Positions 10,223 to 20,774 of a stretch of 64,000 bases of DNA are shown piece by piece. A model generated the notes under the pieces. It did not search any database. It was not told the origin of the DNA and was given only the letters and a program-made list of their open reading frames with translations. The DNA lies in NCBI GenBank assembly GCA_964035795.1, contig OZ038323.1:1963744-2027743 (forward strand), in the 5' to 3' direction. The stretch comes from Pterobdella sp. o SKG-2022 (lineage: Eukaryota > Annelida > Clitellata > Hirudinida > Piscicolidae). The first letter of the stretch is position 1. Every line of letters starts with the position of its first letter. Position numbers and translations under genes: made by a program.

Positions 10223-10317
10223 GAAGGGAATAGCAACTTAAAAAGAAAAACACATGTACAGAAGTCTGGACAACATGCTTAGAAGAGAAACAATTAAAGC
10301 AAAAGAGGAGCGGTTCA

Positions 10318-10515
10318 ATAACAATAATAATAATAATTTTTTTTTATTTAGCGCCAAGGCAAGCAACAGAGGCGCACTGCTGAAAATGTAAAATAGCGAA
10401 AACACACTGTAAAACAGTATCATGATTTTAATTGTTGGCCCACACGAGATCGAACCAGGTAACTTTAGATAATTAGTCTAACGCTCAACCACTGAGCTAT
10501 AGGGGCCAACACTGA
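10318..10515 (-). mobile_element. tRNA-Ile-derived SINE with a LINE A-like 3' tail
   Basis: On the minus strand the 5' head (10508-10440) folds like a tRNA: GGCCCCT acceptor, TAGCTCAGTGG A-box, anticodon loop CTAATTA (AAT, Ile) and GGTTCGATCTC B-box. The body then runs to 10318 and ends with GCGCC, about 14 bases, GGCGC, an A-rich run and (ATT)n. This tail matches the 3' end of LINE A at 29190-29225. It is inserted in LINE D; GGTTC on both sides may be a short target duplication. The A and B boxes would serve as an internal RNA polymerase III promoter. Confidence 0.8.
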
Positions 10516-10698
10516 GCTCTAGGGTTCGAAAACTGAAGAACTAGAAAGTAGTCAAATAGACCTTATGTACCGCAAAGTTGAAGCTTCATCAGCAAAAACA
10601 AGAAAAAATGAAGAGCTGGTTGCTATTCTGAATGAAAACGACGATTTTCTAACAGAACCGGAGGCAAAAAGTATAGATGGAAAACTTATATTGAACGT

Positions 10699-10838
10699 AT
10701 ATTAGAAACAAACATTATGGTATATTGAGAAACTTATTACACAAATATAAGATATTCTTATGAAAAGCTTCGTGTAATAAGGTTTCCAATGAACCATAAC
10801 AATTTTTTCATTGATTTCCGGCTATTTTTACGCCAACA
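10699..10838 (+). mobile_element. 140-bp palindromic insertion with 13-bp target duplication
   Basis: LINE D is interrupted between two copies of TTATATTGAACGT (10686-10698 and 10839-10851). The insert has arms GAAACTTATTACAC and GTGTAATAAGGTTTC that pair, around a core of ATAAG, loop, CTTAT, GAAAAGCTTC. Removing it restores the LINE D frame TYIERFYNAKNKP. It is a member of the palindromic family also found at 38.0, 38.8, 44.6, 61.5 and 62.2 kb. Confidence 0.8.
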
Positions 10839-11053
10839 TTATATTGAACGTTTTTACAATGCTAAAAACAAACCGGTTAATTTAGAACTGGAAGATGAAT
10901 AACGAGTGGATGGAGATGCTTTAGAACCCGGGCTGATTACCAGTGAAATAGAAGAGGCAATGAAAAAGTTGGGTAGGAAAAAGGCAGAGGGATGTGATGG
11001 CATACCTGCAGAATCCCTACACGCTTTACGTGGTGAACCATTGAACCAAGTTA

Positions 11054-12553
11054 TAGTGCAGCTCACAAAAACTCGCGCACTCAATTTATGGAATAACTTT
11101 TTAACGAAAGGATCTTTTTGTTATTAAATTTTGTTTATGAAAAAGCTTTCATAAAACTAATTATTCGATCTGACTCTGGCATGAAAAAAAAGATGTATTT
11201 TTGAAGTTGTTCAATTTTTTTTTAAATCAAAGACTAAAAATCTGCTCAAAATTATTCGTGCACTTTTTAATTTGAAAAAAAAATGAGTGTAATTTTTATT
11301 TAAATATAATTATTCATAAACTTATAAATTAATGGTTTGTTCTTGACCCTTTATAACTTTGAAACATCGATTAGACATTGACCCAATCAATGATATAGGG
11401 CATTTTTGAGGCATACCCTGCCAAGCTCGAAGAAGGTTTGGAGGTCTTGAACAGACTGATATTATTTTCCGTTTTGGTAAACCCCTTTGGCCAAATAACT
11501 TCAAATGTTTACAATAGGATTCAGGTCTATTCTCTTTGATGGCCATTCGAGAATTTCGATTTTTTTGGGAAATCCACAATTTTGCCAGCGTGGACTTGTG
11601 AATCGCCGCATTGCCTTGTTGGAAAACAAATTACTTGCCATGAAATTTATCCAAAAAAGGCAATAAATGATTTTTTGATATTTCGAAATATTTTTTGAAT
11701 TTTGACATTCTGTTAAAATTGTCAAGTCGGTCTTTCACGCTGATTCCTCCCCAAACAATTACCGATCTTCTTCCACCAACACGCTTTTTAATAATCTCTG
11801 GGTCTTTTAGCAAATCATGCCAGTAGCTCTGACATCCGTCTGGTCTATCAAAATTAAACTTTTTTTCGTGAGAAAAAATTATTTCGTCCCATTCGGACTT
11901 TCAAAATATTTTCTCTTCGGCAAAAGTCATTCTTTCTTCTTTATAAGCTGCCTTCAGGTCTGGTGCTGGTTTGCGTTCTGGATATTGCAAGTTTTCAGAA
12001 TCTTTCAACACTCGACAAACTGTGATTGTTGTTGCTAAGATTCCTTGTTGCGAAGCGGTTCTTACTATGTTGCAAGCATCTCTTATGGTCAATTTTTTTT
12101 TTCTTTCACGTGATGCTCAAATTTTTCAAATAGCATCTTTTTGTCGATACCGAGCGTTTCAGCTCCTTGGCAATTTTTCTGTTGCCACCCTCCTTTTTAC
12201 ATACTGAAATTTTAACCTTCTTTTTCTCAGATAATTGATTAAATTTTTTCATAATTTTCAAAAATATTTGAATCACATTGATAATCGTTTGAGGAAACAA
12301 TTATTAGCACCAAAAAAAACTGAATAGTTTACTTGCATCGCTCAAAAAAAAAGATGCACGAATTATTTTGATCAGGTTTTTCAAAGACGATTGTTGGAAA
12401 ACATCAAAAATATACTTTAGTTTGATGTTTGTCTTCGTCAAAGTATATATTTTTTCAAAAGATTTTCAATGATATAGTTGAATGTAGAAAAATCGATTTT
12501 GGTCAAAAGTTATTTCAATTTTTAGGGTACACGACTTTTAGTGAGCTGCACTA
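11054..12553 (-). mobile_element. Tc1/mariner-type DNA transposon, complete ends
   Basis: The element is 1500 bp with terminal inverted repeats beginning TAGTGCAGCTCAC at the left and ending GTGAGCTGCACTA at the right; the similarity extends inward for several tens of bases. It is flanked by TA dinucleotides (11052-11053, 12554-12555), the usual target duplication of this superfamily. A broken transposase lies on the minus strand. It is inserted in LINE D directly after LNQV. Confidence 0.92.
11330..12270 (-). pseudogene. Tc1-like transposase, frameshifted, catalytic Asp lost
   Basis: Minus-strand segments give the N-terminal HTH (FNQLSEKKKVKISVCKKEGG, about 12265-12200), the second DNA-binding part (SITIRDACNIVRTASQQG), then WGGISVKDRLDNF (about 11770-11730) and FLDKFHG. 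The block normally reading QQDNAPIH has QGNAAIHKSTLAKLW instead, so the second catalytic Asp is Gly. Downstream LEWPSKRIDLNPIVNI, the site of the third catalytic residue, lies in a different frame. Three or more frameshifts separate the pieces. Family knowledge: DD34E transposases cut and paste elements at TA. Confidence 0.85.
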
Positions 12554-12555
12554 TA

Positions 12556-12890
12556 AATGTCTTTAAAAAACTACGTTACGACCCATTATGAGGCGGGTCT
12601 CTACTCTTCTATTACTCAACTCAAACGGCTCAAAATTAACAATAATTGCACCATTCATAAATGCTTTGAAATAGATCTTATAAAATAAAACAATATTACA
12701 TAATTTTCATTTTTCAAAAAAAAATTTTACATCTATGGTTTTTGCGTTTAAATTCTTAACTTTACAACTTTGCTAATGAATTATGACAAGGTTTTACTTG
12801 TTGAACATTTTAGCTAAATAAAAAAATATTTTTCTACGTGTTCTTATGAATCTTCATAACTTGAAGTTTACTGGTAAAATTCAAGTTTAC
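12556..12890. other. AT-rich segment between Tc1 and the rest of LINE D
   Basis: Nothing coding is visible. Only about 35 codons should separate the two LINE D parts, so most of these 335 bp are probably another unidentified insertion next to the Tc1 element. Confidence 0.4.
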
Positions 12891-13265
12891 AAAATAACAT
12901 ACGATGTCTTTAAAAGACTGCCCTATATAAAGAGTTTTAAGAAAAAGAGGGAATAGGCCATCAGATTTCAAAAAAAGTGTATTAGTGTCTAAAAAAAAAA
13001 AAAATGCCATTAGATGTGAAGATTTCAGAACCATCAGTCTAATATTTCATGCCGTGAAAGTGGTATTGAGGATACTAAAAAGAAGGCTGGAAACGAAGGA
13101 TGAAGAATTTTTAGGAAACGATCAGTTGGATTCCGTAAAGAAAAAGGCACGAAAAAAGCTATTGAAATGCTGCTTAGTGGAGTGCAGAAAAGAATTCAAT
13201 AAGGATCTATGTGTGTGCTTCATAGCTTTTGTTGTTGTTGTTCGTCAATCGTGTTCGAGTATGAC

Positions 13266-13514
13266 CATGGCAAGAAAGAAAAATATATTATTATTTATTT
13301 ATTTATATATACATATATATTTTACTAAATGAAGATGTATAGAAAATTATCATAATAAGAGATGAAAATAAATATTATCATGAAATAAATCAATAAATAA
13401 GAATGAATAAGTAAGCTATAATAGTAATGATAATAATAATAGTAATAATAGAAGAACAAAATAAAAGTAAAATATTAAATGAATAGAAATAAATAAGATG
13501 AAATAAAGAAAAAA
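13266..13514. repeat. Imperfect AT-rich microsatellites
   Basis: Tracts of (ATTT)n, (TA)n and interrupted (AAT)n follow one another. No gene. Confidence 0.7.
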
Positions 13515-15290
13515 TAGCTCTTATCTGTGTGTTCTTGTGTGGCTGATCAGACCGATTCGCGCCAGAAAACCTCTTCCGCATGTTTGGCCCCATTGAGTGG
13601 GGAGTCTCTCTGGTGCACCTTCTCCAGCTTTGCGTCTTATGCGTTTTAATTTTGCAGCGTTTAGACGGTTTTCTTCTGAGAGGAGTGCACCATTACTGAT
13701 CAATCTACGCCAAGCGGGCTTGTCAGAGGCAGCTTTTTCCCACGCAGTGACGTCTATATTGAAGTCCTTTAGATTTGACTTAAAATAATCTTTATAAAGT
13801 TTGCGTGGGGCTCCGATTTTTCTTTGACCATTTTTGAGCTGACCGTAGAAGAGTTGTTCAGGAATTCTAATCCGCCATACGAGATACATGACCAGCCCAT
13901 CGTATCTGTGCCTTACGCATCATCGTAATAACACTGGGAAGGTTTGCCCGCTCTAACACTTCAGTATGGAATTGCTGGACTTGTTTCTCGTAGCGTCTGT
14001 ATACTGTCCATGCTTCACAGCCACATAGTAGTGTGGTCAATACTACGGCTTTATAGACTTTAACTCTCGTGGACTGTGATATCCCTCTTCTCTCCCACAC
14101 CTTTTTCTTCAATCTTCCAAAAGCAGAGCTGGCTTTGGAAATTCGGTTTTTGATCTCATCATCAACGTTTGTACGACCAAAAAGTGTACTGCCTAGATAA
14201 GTGAAGTTGTCTGTAACCTTTGTCTTTTCACTAAAATGTGTGGTTTGTCGTAAGGTTTTTTTGGGGCAGGTTGGAACAGCACTTCCGTTTTTTGGGCGTT
14301 GATGATCGAACTGAAGTCGTCACAAGCGGGTGAGAATTGATCTACTTCCGGTGCATCTCTTGCTCAGTCGCAGCGTTGAGCGCACAATCACCAGCGAACA
14401 AAAGATCTCTAATTTTAGTCTCGTTCACTTTTGAGAGAGCCTAAAGACGTCTGAGAATGAAAAGATTCCCATCGTACCGATATCTAATTAGAATGCCAGT
14501 TGAGCTATCTTTGAAAGCCTCCATCAGCATTGCTGCAAGGATCATGCTAACACAGCCCTGCTTGACTCCGTTGGTCATCTGAAAGATTTTGAGCTTCCAC
14601 CATCGTTGAGCACTCTAACTACTATGTCATCATGAAAAAGACGGACCATTTTTACAAATTTTTCTGGACAACCAAATTTTAATAGGATTTTCCATAAGCC
14701 TTTTCTGCTTACTCAGACGAAAGTTTTGTTGAGGTCAACAAAAGTGATATAGAGGTCTTGGCGTTGTTACATACTTTTCTCCTGAAGTTGGCGTGCTGCA
14801 AAGATCATGTCAATGGTTTCTCTGCCAGTTCGGAATCCACATTGACTCTCAAGTAGGTGATCTTGCTCTAGGTGCTTCAGTAGGCGGTTCAAGAGAACAC
14901 GAGCCAAGATCTTTCCTGCAATATAGAAAAGAGAGATGCCTCTATGATTGTCGCATGTACGTTTTTTTCCTTTTCCTTTATAGATGTGTACAATGGTAGC
15001 GTCTTTAAATGCTTGTGGAAGCGTTTCTTTTTCCCAATGTGAACGAAACAAATCAGTGAGTCTTCTGGTGAGTGAAATACCACCTGATTTGAATATTTCT
15101 GCCGGTATAGCATCAGGACCTGGGGCTTTACCTGTTGACATATGCTTAATGGCTCTGGCGACTTCATCAACAGATGGAAGTGCATCAAGATCTTTGTTTA
15201 TTTCCGCCTGAAAAAGGCGTTGAATCGCTTCGTCGTTGATCTTTGATGGTCGATTAAGAACGCCATTCTCTAGAAGAAAGAACCGAAATT
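13515..15290 (-). mobile_element. LINE C copy 2 (RT and C-terminal zinc finger), 5' truncated
   Basis: On the minus strand from 15290 downward: KAPGPDAIPAEIFKSGG, IYKGKGKK, NHRGISLFYIAGKILARVL, ESQCGFRTGRETIDMIFAAR (15141-14767), LYITFVDLNK, a degenerate palm without an intact xADD box, KVYKAVVLTTLLCGCEAW (14112-13867), RWAGHVSRM, then CGRGFLARIGLISHTRTH (about 13620-13530), the Cys/His finger that closes this LINE family. Several stops and frameshifts. The endonuclease half is missing, as expected for a 5'-truncated insertion. Confidence 0.9.
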
Positions 15291-15539
15291 CACAACTGTA
15301 TGGATGAATGTGTTGCGCAAAAAGAGCACTCCAACTATGAGTTGCTGGCCTTCACCCATGGAACATGCGGCTGAAAACTAAGTGCCTATCAAATATTGTG
15401 ACTCAAGACTTCTCATAAAACTAGTGTTGATTTAATTGAATTAGTTTATTGTATTTTTTTGATTTGTTTGCAATAAACCAATTCAAATTCAGAGACATCG
15501 TATGTATTTTTTAAAAATATTTTAGCAAAAAACATCAAA
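15291..15539. other. Spacer, possible LINE scrap
   Basis: 15290-15420 is less AT-rich than its flanks and may be decayed LINE 5' sequence, but no motif is readable. The rest is AT-rich. Confidence 0.3.
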
Positions 15540-15900
15540 TTTAAAAAAATTTCGAATACATTTATTGAGAATCAAAAGGTATAATATGAGATTAGTTTAG
15601 CCTTATCATGAAACGTTAGTTTTTTTTATTTTGTGAACACAATCTGTAGGCACGGCACAAAGCTCTTTTGAACCTCCTATCTAAGTTTTTGGATCTTCGT
15701 GGAAGGATGAATTGATCGTGAGTTCTGTGTTTGATTGTTTCCAATAAGCCGTGGCTTGAAGTGTACGTTAGTTTCTTTTATTATTAATGTGTCGGGAAAA
15801 GGTAAGTTATGGTCGGTTTCGGTTTCGAAGGTAAATTTCACGTTTTGGTCAATGCTAAAGTTGTATGATAAGACTAAACTTATCGAAAATTATAGATTTT
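15540..15900. repeat. Inverted pair of hairpin repeat family 2
   Basis: One copy on the minus strand (about 15615-15540) and one on the plus strand (about 15845-15900) face each other. Each carries TGATAAGRCTAAACT and then a TTATA(G/C)C or ATTATAG tail; the plus copy has a perfect GATAAG/CTTATC stem around ACTAAA. The roughly 230 bp between them (15616-15844) has no gene. The right copy matches the reverse complement of 3796-3836 almost base for base. Confidence 0.6.
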
Positions 15901-15964
15901 GATTATCAATAATTTTATTAACAAATTCTCTTATTTGATGATTTTTGTGATTAAATATTTTCTT

Positions 15965-18900
15965 TGGTTAGATGAAACTCGTTAGCCTCGGAAGGCCATT
16001 CATCTAGGACAAGGACAGTCTGATGTAGAACCTTCAACCCTTGGACCTCACTGTTACCATCCCAGTTTGCTAGGCCATGACAGATGAACCTCAGATGTAA
16101 AGGGTGGGGCCAAAACTGCGCAAACTGTACTCCACCTAAAAATATCCATTGCACTGGCTCGATGGACATGCCGCGTTATTTACCAAGCCCTGTAGGGATA
16201 GGAAAAGAGCAAAAACGGCAGGTGTAGATGTCAATGAAAGCCGCAGCTCCAATCCTGCATGCAAGCGGTTTAGGATATTGGTCCTCTGATGCTGACACAG
16301 AGATAACAGCATCACCCGGCAGCACCCTAAACGACTAAGCAGCCTTATCTAAAGACGCACTGCTTGCTCCACGCGGAGAGGGGTCTAGAAAAGGTGACCT
16401 AACCAGAGCTCATCTCTCATTCTCCCTCAGTTGGTTAACCGCGGTCAACGGGCATCTTTCCACGCGGTCAAAAATCTCTAAAGAAAGATACGCATTCAAA
16501 TATAAGGATGTCAAAACAATGAAACTGGCATGCTGGAACATAAGAACCATGCTTGACAAAACGGGCAGCAACCGGCCTGCACGTCGTTCGGCCCTAATTG
16601 CGCATGAACTGTCTAGGCTCAATAGAGATATTGCTGCTCTCAGTGAAGTTCGCTTCCCAGAAGAAGGCAGTCTACAGGAGCATGACACCGGGTACACCCT
16701 CTTCTGGTCTGGAAAACCTGCAAAAGAGAAGCGTCTCTCTGGTGTTGGCTTCATGCTCAAAACCTCAATCGCATCGAAGCTGGAAAACCTGCCATCTGGT
16801 CATTCCGACCGTATTATGTCAATGCACTTATCTTTGGAGAACAAGAAGTATTTGACGTTCCTTAGTGTGTATGCTCCAACCCTTCAAGCTGAGCCTGCTG
16901 TAAAAGACAACTTTTACTCAGAACTTCGTAGCCTTCTCCAAACCATCCCTGCAGACGACAAGATCTTAATTCTTGGTGATTTCAATGCTAGATTGAGCCA
17001 AAACTCAATTGTTTGAAAAGGGGTACTGGGCAGACATGGCGTTGGAAACTGCAACAAAAACGGGCGCTTTCTGCTGTAATTCTGCACAGAGCAAAAACTT
17101 GTCATCACCGACTCCACTTTTCAACAAAAGGAAAGTTTAAAAACAACTTGGATGCGTCTTCGGTCTAAACACTGGCACCTCATTGATTATATTCTAGTGC
17201 GTCAAAGAGACCTCAAACATGTCTTACTTACCAGAGTGATGCCCAGGGCAGAATTTCATACTGATTACCGTCTAGTGTGATGCAAACTCAGAATGCACTT
17301 TAAGTCAAGACCAAAGAATGGAGAGTCAAGAAAAAGTTCAAACTCAGCATGCTAGTCAGCTGAAGTGAAAGCTTACTTCCAGACAAACTTACAGGCCAAG
17401 CTTGGAAATATCAGCTTCACAGAAGATTCTTCTCCCAAAACACTCTGGAACAAACTGAAAACTACCATTCTCCAGACTTCTGAAGAAGTACTTTGGTTTG
17501 CCACTCAAAGAAATAAAGACTGGTTTGACGAAAACAATGTAGAATTCCAGGAATTGCAAGAAGAGAAGAGATCAGCCCAATAGGTTTGCCTGGCTTACCC
17601 GTCTTGTCCTGCGAAGAAAGCTACATTTCGTCAAGTCCGCACTAAGCTCCAGCCTAAACTTCGAGTTATGCAAAATGAATGGTGGAACAACCTTGCAGTT
17701 AGAACTCAGCGGTGTGCTGATGCTGGTGACTTTAAAGGTTTTTATGAAGCTCTCAAAGCAGTATATAGCCTCACATATCAGACTCAAAGTCTTTTGAAAA
17801 GTTCAGATGGACAGACACTTCTCAAGGACAAGACAGCCATTTTGTGTCGTTGAACAAAACATTTTCAGACTCTTTTTAATACTGATCGAGTTGTCTAAGA
17901 CTCAGCACTACTCCGCAACCCTCAGCTGCCAGTGAAGGTCAAAATGGACGAACCACCCACAATGCAAAAACTTACCAAAGCCATAGAGCAGGTGAAGGGT
18001 GGCAAGGCAGCAAGAGTTGATGGAATTTCACCCAAATTCTGAAAAAATGGAAGTCTAGCGTTACACAGCAAGCTCCATGAGCTCTTTTTCTATTGTTGGG
18101 AACAAAGCAAATTGCCAAAAGACCTCTGGAATGCAATTTTTATTACCCTATAAAAAAATAAAAGGAAAAAGTCTGACTGCTCTAATTACAGAAGGATCAC
18201 TCTACTCTCCATTGCAGGCAAAATTTTTGCTAATGTGCTCCTGAATAGGCTAATACCTACCATTGCAGAAAACCACTTCCCAGAAACCCAGTGTGTTTTC
18301 AGGGCCAACCGGAGTACCACAGACATGGTTTTTGCTCTCCGACAGCTTCAAGAAAAGGGTCAAAAGCAGAAAAAAAAACTGTATGTTACGTTTATCGATT
18401 TAACGAAGGCGTTCGAAATGGTGAGCAGAAAAGGTCTTTGGCTAATCATGGAGCGCCTCGGTTGTCCACCAAAGTTTCTCGGTATGATCATCTAGCTGCA
18501 TGATGACCAGCACGGCCAAGTTAAGTTGAACAGTAACATTTCTAAGCCCATCCCCATTGTCAATGGTGTAAAACGAGGTTGTGTTCTGGCTTCAACTCTG
18601 TTCAGCATCTTTTTCAGCATAATGCTCAAGCAGGCCACGGAAGACCTTGACGATGAAGATGCTGTATACATCCGTTATCGCTTTGATGGCAGTCTATTTA
18701 AACTTAGGAGGTTGCAGACCCACACAAAGACTTGTAAGCAGTTAGTTCGAGATCTTCTATTTGCCAACGACGCTGCCCTCGTTACACATACCGAAAGAGC
18801 TTTGCAGCACCTGACATCCTGCTTTGCAGAAACTGCCGAGCTCTTCGACTTCGAGGTCAACCTGAAAAAGACGGAAGTTTTTCACCAACCTGCACCTGAA

Positions 18901-19750
18901 GAAGAGTATCGCCTTCCTCATATCACCATTGAAGAGACTGAGTTGAAGACCATCCACCAGTTCACCTACTTGGGCTGCAAAATCACATCAGATGCCAAGA
19001 TTGACAGAGAAATAAACAACAGACTGGCCAAGTCAAACAACGCTTTTGGCAGACTGTACAAAAAAGTCTGGAAAAATAAGCACCTGACGAAGGGCACCAA
19101 GATCAGCGTGTACAGAACCGTCATACTCACCACCTTACTGTACTGCTCTGAAGCATGGGTAACTTAGCATCACTACTTGCGACTTCTAGAGCGTTTTCAC
19201 CAGCGCTGTCTCCACATTGTTCTCAACATTTATTGGAGCGATTACGTCACAAATGTTGAGGTTTTTGAACAAGCGGAGATCACTAGTATTGAAGCCATGC
19301 TAATGAAGTCACAGTTACGATGGGTAGGGCATGTCTCGAGAATGGGCGATTATCGCTTACCCAAGATGATCTTGGCGAGCTCTTCACTGGCCACCGTGAC
19401 AGAGGGGGACCAAAGAAACGTTATAAAGACTCCTTGAAAAAATCGCTCAGTACCTGCCACATTGACCATAGTCTACTTTGGCGGCCGACCGCAGCACTCG
19501 GCGCCACTTCATCCACCAGGCTGCCTCTTCTTTTGAAGATTTTCGCAGAATCAACTTGAAGGAAAAACGTCGCAAGAGGAAAAATCGTGACGCCTCAACA
19601 GTTGTACCTGACATAACCCTTAACTGCAGTCACTGTGGTCGTACCTGCTTATCTCGCATTGGCCTAATTAGCCACGAGCGCACTTGCAGTAGACGTGGGA
19701 ACCCCCCTTCATAAAATCTTCGTTCGCGAAGTTAAGCCAAGATGTGTGAG
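15965..19750 (+). mobile_element. LINE F, near full-length APE-type EN-RT element of the LINE C clade
   Basis: This element is clearly richer in G+C than the surrounding DNA. About 15965-16518 is 5' untranslated sequence; then endonuclease, linker, RT, thumb and zinc finger follow in the order expected for the clade, up to 19714. The 3' end has a small hairpin CTTCG TTCG CGAAG near 19728-19741 followed by a T/A-rich junction. Length about 3.8 kb is near what such an element should have. Stops and frame breaks show that it no longer codes for an active protein. Confidence 0.9.
16519..19714 (+). pseudogene. LINE F endonuclease-reverse transcriptase, broken
   Basis: ATG at 16519 gives MKLACWNIRTML, the classic N-terminus of APE endonucleases of this clade, with LSEVRFPEEG (catalytic Glu) and LILGDFNARL before a stop at 17016. 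DYILVRQRDLK and FHTDYRLV carry the C-terminal endonuclease motifs; HTDYRLV has Tyr where His is usual. After a long linker come GGKAARVDGISPKF, SNYRRITLLSIAGKIFANVL, FIDLTKAFEMVSR, KRGCVLASTLFSIFF and LLFANDAAL at 18754-18780. The catalytic xADD box reads FAND (18760-18771), so an essential Asp is Asn. CSHCGRTCLSRIGLISHERTC-type finger residues end the protein at about 19620-19690. At least ten in-frame stops. Confidence 0.9.
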
Positions 19751-20455
19751 CGCGATTGAATAATTATGACTACATTTGCAAAAACAATAACGCTATTCAT
19801 CATGCTTAAAAGCACTCTGATGCGTCTGTATTGATAGTGGTGTTACTATTAAAATATCTTCATCGTTAGAACTTGTATCATCTGTGTATAATGCGGGTGT
19901 GGGTGGCTTGGAAGGTTGCCATATAGCCTCAGTGGGTTTTCATTCCAGTTATTATTTTGACTTGAAACATACGCGCCTTCATGTTTTTACCATTGTTTCC
20001 AGAAAGAATTTTAAATAACGATTAAAACGCATTATATTTGAAAGTGTTAGTTTTTTAAAAATTGTAAGGTAAAATGTTTATTGTCATTATGATTCTGCGC
20101 AAATATACACTAAACGTTTTGCTAAAAGATTGAAGGTTCGTTTTGATGGAAGTTTGTATTCATTAAAACGGAGATCTACATTTGGAAAGTGTCGACAAAA
20201 AAACAAACACTCTGCTAACCATCTAAACAGTCATCTAACATAAAAACTATTAAAAACAGCTCTAAGTTGTCCCATAGCTTCACAAGTCTTTAAATCGCAG
20301 TGAAACTTCATTTGAGGAAATGTTTGAAGTGCGGCCATGGAAGATGCCTACGAAGCTGGCAAGATGGCTTCTTGGAAGGTCTCCATCTGCCATCTACACA
20401 CACCGATCCCTTCGTTCCTACCAAGGTAAACTCCTTGTGACACTTGTACTCTATC
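19751..20455. other. Spacer with unidentified repeat-like segment
   Basis: No gene. 20310-20450 (GTGCGGCCATGGAAGATGCC region) is richer in G+C and has no stop for about 45 codons on the plus strand, but it runs straight into the GT repeat and looks like interspersed repeat sequence and not an exon. Confidence 0.4.
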
Positions 20456-20456
20456 T

Positions 20457-20622
<166 letters not shown>

Positions 20623-20629
20623 TTTATTT

Positions 20630-20774
20630 TGTTATTTAATATTAATTTTGAAATGACTAAGTTATGGTCTGATGTGTGAGTTGTATTTCTACTGACTTTC
20701 GTGTCATAAATTTTTGCTCTGAATTCGTGATTGATGAGAACATAGTCGAGAACATGGCCTCCTTTGTGGTGCAA
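20630..20774 (-). mobile_element. Inverted endonuclease piece of LINE G
   Basis: The minus strand reads GGHVLDYVLINHEFRAK and then TTHTSDHNLVISKLIL, the last two motifs of an APE-type endonuclease (SDH carries the catalytic His). It lies head to head with the plus-strand RT that begins within a few bases of 20774. In an intact LINE these residues would immediately precede that RT linker, so the 5' part of this copy has been inverted. Confidence 0.8.

Larger units (their letters stand above)
9940..13265 (+). mobile_element. LINE D, carrier of four nested insertions/expansions
   Basis: Plus-strand fragments belong to one RT element: KKPWVTEGMVEKI (about 10060), LDNMLRRETIKAKEERF (10270-10315), KNKPVNLELEDE (10865-10900), RT N-terminus EPGLITSEIEEAMKKLGRKK and EGCDGIPAESLHAL (10925-11045), then WPSDFKKS, NAIRCEDFRTISL, LRILKRRLETKDEEFLGNDQ and NKDLCVCF (12955-13230). 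Between these lie a minisatellite expansion, a SINE, a palindromic insertion and a Tc1 element. The order and spacing show they belonged to one continuous copy. It ends before the FxDxxKAFD block is complete, so the 3' half is missing. Confidence 0.75.

Noticed and set aside
9994..10282. Three overlapping Ser/Leu/Pro and Glu/Arg/Trp frames
   Set aside because: Rotating frames of the 23-bp minisatellite.
16410..16760. Minus-strand 116-codon frame over the LINE F 5' region
   Set aside because: It is the complement of the well-supported endonuclease frame.
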